A stretch of 64,000 bases of DNA from Phormidium tenue FACHB-1052 (GTDB taxonomy: Bacteria > Cyanobacteriota > Cyanobacteriia > Phormidesmidales > Phormidesmidaceae): contig NZ_JACJQN010000004.1 in assembly GCF_014696675.1 (NCBI RefSeq), positions 124,001 through 188,000 of the forward strand, in the 5' to 3' direction. Position 1 is the first letter of the stretch. Every line of letters starts with the position of its first letter. The position numbers and the translations under genes are program-made. The notes under the pieces were generated by a model, which did no database searches, was not told the origin of the DNA, and saw only the letters and a list, made by a program, of their open reading frames with translations. Positions 62,716 through 64,000 of this stretch are shown here, piece after piece.

Positions 62716-64000
62716 GTGCAAATTCCGTTAGACTACTACCGAATTTTAGGATTACCCATCCAGGCGACCGCCGACCAGCTAAAACAGGCCCACCGCGATC
62801 GCGGCTTGCAGCTGCCCCGGCGCGAATTCTCCACCGCCGCCATTGAGGCCCGCAAGCAGCTCATTGACGAAGCCTATACGGTGCTGTCTGACCGCGATCG
62901 CCGCCGCAATTACGACAGCAGGTTTCTCGCCAGCGCCTACACCGTCGACATGGCCCCCGAACCCCTGCCCGAGGGGCGCATTCCCGGCCTAGAGGTGAGT
63001 GCTGATGCGGGAGAAGCAGCGCTCAGGTCGCTGGCCACCGAGCCCGGCGGCAGCGAGGCCCAGAGTTCCAAAATTGAGATCGAGAGCGATCAGCTAGTCG
63101 GGGCGCTGCTGCTGCTGCTAGAGCTGGGCGAGTACGAGCAGGTGCTCCAGCTGGGCCAGCCTCAGCTAGTTAACCCCTACGCCAGCGGCGGTCTAGCCAC
63201 CCCCGAACCTGCACAGGACGACGTGGTGCTCACCCTGGCCCTGGCCTGCCTAGAGCTGGGTCGAGAGCAGTGGCAGCAGCGCCAATACGAAATTGCCGCC
63301 GAGTCGCTGCAAACCGGCCACGAGCTGCTGGCCCGAGGCAACCACTTTCCCAACATTCGAGCTGAGATTCAAACCGAGCTGTATAAGCTGCGGCCCTACC
63401 GGGTACTGGAGCTGCTGGCTCGCCCCCTCGACCAAACCCGCGAGCGCCGCCAGGGACTCAAGCTGCTCAAGACCATGCTCGAAGACCGAGGCGGCATTGA
63501 GGGCAGCGAGGACGACCTCTCCGGCCTAGCGATCGACGACTTTTTGCGCTTTATTCAGCAGCTGCGCGACTATCTCACCGCCAGTGAGCAGCAGGAGCTG
63601 TTTGAGCACGAGGCCCGTCGGCCCTCGCCTGTGGCTACCTACCTGACTGTGTATGCCCTGCTGGCCCGAGGCTTTGCCCGCCACCAGCCCGCCCTAGTGC
63701 GCCGCGCCAAACAGCTGCTGCTGCGACTGGGGGCTCAGCAAGACGTCCACCTAGAGCAGGCGGTGTGCGCCCTACTACTCGGCCAAACTGAGGAAGCCAA
63801 CCGCGCCCTGGAGATGAGCCAGGAGTATGAGCCCCTGGCCTATATTCGCGAGCATTCGCGCCAGTCGCCCGACCTACTGCCGGGCCTGTGCCTCTACGCC
63901 GAGCGCTGGCTCAAGGACGAGCTGTTTCCGCACTTTCGCGACTTCAAAGATCAAGAGGCCACCCTCAAGGATTACTTTGCCGATGTCCAAGTGCAGGCCT
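62716..64000 (+). CDS. ftn2: Cell division protein Ftn2/ZipN (ARC6 homologue), 3' end outside window
   Basis: Membrane-associated division protein that anchors the FtsZ ring in cyanobacteria, homologue of plastid ARC6. The frame is open from a GTG at 62716 to the window end, 428 codons with no stop. The N-terminus IPLDYYRILGLPIQATADQL and the following AHRDRGLQLPRREFS form the degenerate J-like domain of the family. The HPD motif of true DnaJ is absent. The middle helical repeats include LLLLLELGEYEQVLQLGQP and ALLARGFARHQPALVRRAK. The membrane span and the C-terminal IMS domain should lie beyond base 64000. Confidence 0.87.
   Translation, partial: MQIPLDYYRILGLPIQATADQLKQAHRDRGLQLPRREFSTAAIEARKQLIDEAYTVLSDRDRRRNYDSRFLASAYTVDMAPEPLPEGRIPGLEVSADAGEAALRSLATEPGGSEAQSSKIEIESDQLVGALLLLLELGEYEQVLQLGQPQLVNPYASGGLATPEPAQDDVVLTLALACLELGREQWQQRQYEIAAESLQTGHELLARGNHFPNIRAEIQTELYKLRPYRVLELLARPLDQTRERRQGLKLLKTMLEDRGGIEGSEDDLSGLAIDDFLRFIQQLRDYLTASEQQELFEHEARRPSPVATYLTVYALLARGFARHQPALVRRAKQLLLRLGAQQDVHLEQAVCALLLGQTEEANRALEMSQEYEPLAYIREHSRQSPDLLPGLCLYAERWLKDELFPHFRDFKDQEATLKDYFADVQVQA

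Noticed and set aside
1-64000. CRISPR array, tRNA, rRNA, tmRNA or RNase P RNA
   Set aside because: I looked for regularly spaced repeats and for conserved T-loop and catalytic RNA motifs and saw none; a covariance search would be decisive.

Overview
The window is chromosomal DNA of a cyanobacterium. It holds cytochrome b6f PetG, photosystem I PsaI, a photosystem II S4-domain protein, a chlorophyll-transporter-like PucC homologue, a start of the division gene ftn2/zipN, and many families confined mainly to cyanobacteria (DUF2808, DUF4278, DUF1400, DUF7219-like). The HIP1 octamer GCGATCGC recurs throughout. The moderately GC-rich composition and large sensory proteins fit a filamentous Leptolyngbya/Nodosilinea-type organism, but the genus is inference. 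I saw no tRNA, rRNA, CRISPR array, insertion sequence or prophage.

Layout. 1-5.2 kb: the 3' part of an FGGY sugar kinase, petG, cobB/cbiA, a membrane HExxH protein and an unknown protein. 5.2-15.8 kb: cysS, a lumenal pentapeptide protein, a seven-PAS diguanylate cyclase, a DUF4278 protein with a clear promoter and terminator, a LigT-like 2H protein, a DUF2808 protein, a GAF-PP2C phosphatase and cobK. 15.9-19.2 kb: murT-gatD (peptidoglycan amidation) and an unusual signal peptidase I. 19.8-24.9 kb: a less GC-rich five-gene nucleotide-sugar cassette (rfbF, an LhgO-like oxidase, an epimerase, an rfbC-like gene and a SAF-domain dehydrogenase), preceded by a 629-nt leader and closed by a terminator.

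25.1-34.4 kb: a PSII S4-domain protein, a LuxR regulator, a TPR protein, a methyltransferase-GT2 fusion next to psaI, a DUF2470/ferredoxin pair, a family 4-type glycosyltransferase and a second diguanylate cyclase. 34.7-43.2 kb: an orphan pstB behind a PHO-box-like element, an SLC13 transporter, a PucC homologue coupled to an inositol-monophosphatase-like gene, a TetR regulator with a C-terminal zinc ribbon divergent from a Rieske oxygenase, and two exported proteins. 43.3-53.3 kb: ychF behind an 18-bp hairpin, an SGNH hydrolase, pentapeptide and DUF1400 hydrolase genes, and a ZIP-like transporter interrupted by a cyclic-nucleotide-binding domain. 53.4-64 kb: an inactive-looking orthocaspase next to sat, then pdhA, pdhB, secD, secF and a small membrane gene in one orientation, and the 5' part of ftn2/zipN running off the window.

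How the genes relate: most of the window is housekeeping metabolism and photosynthesis with dispersed c-di-GMP signalling. The best candidates for something little described are the CDP-sugar cassette, the catalytically dead orthocaspase beside ATP sulfurylase, the TetR-zinc ribbon fusion and the ZIP-cNMP fusion. Two very short photosynthesis genes (petG, psaI) are easily missed. All family assignments come from reading the sequence; no database search was run.
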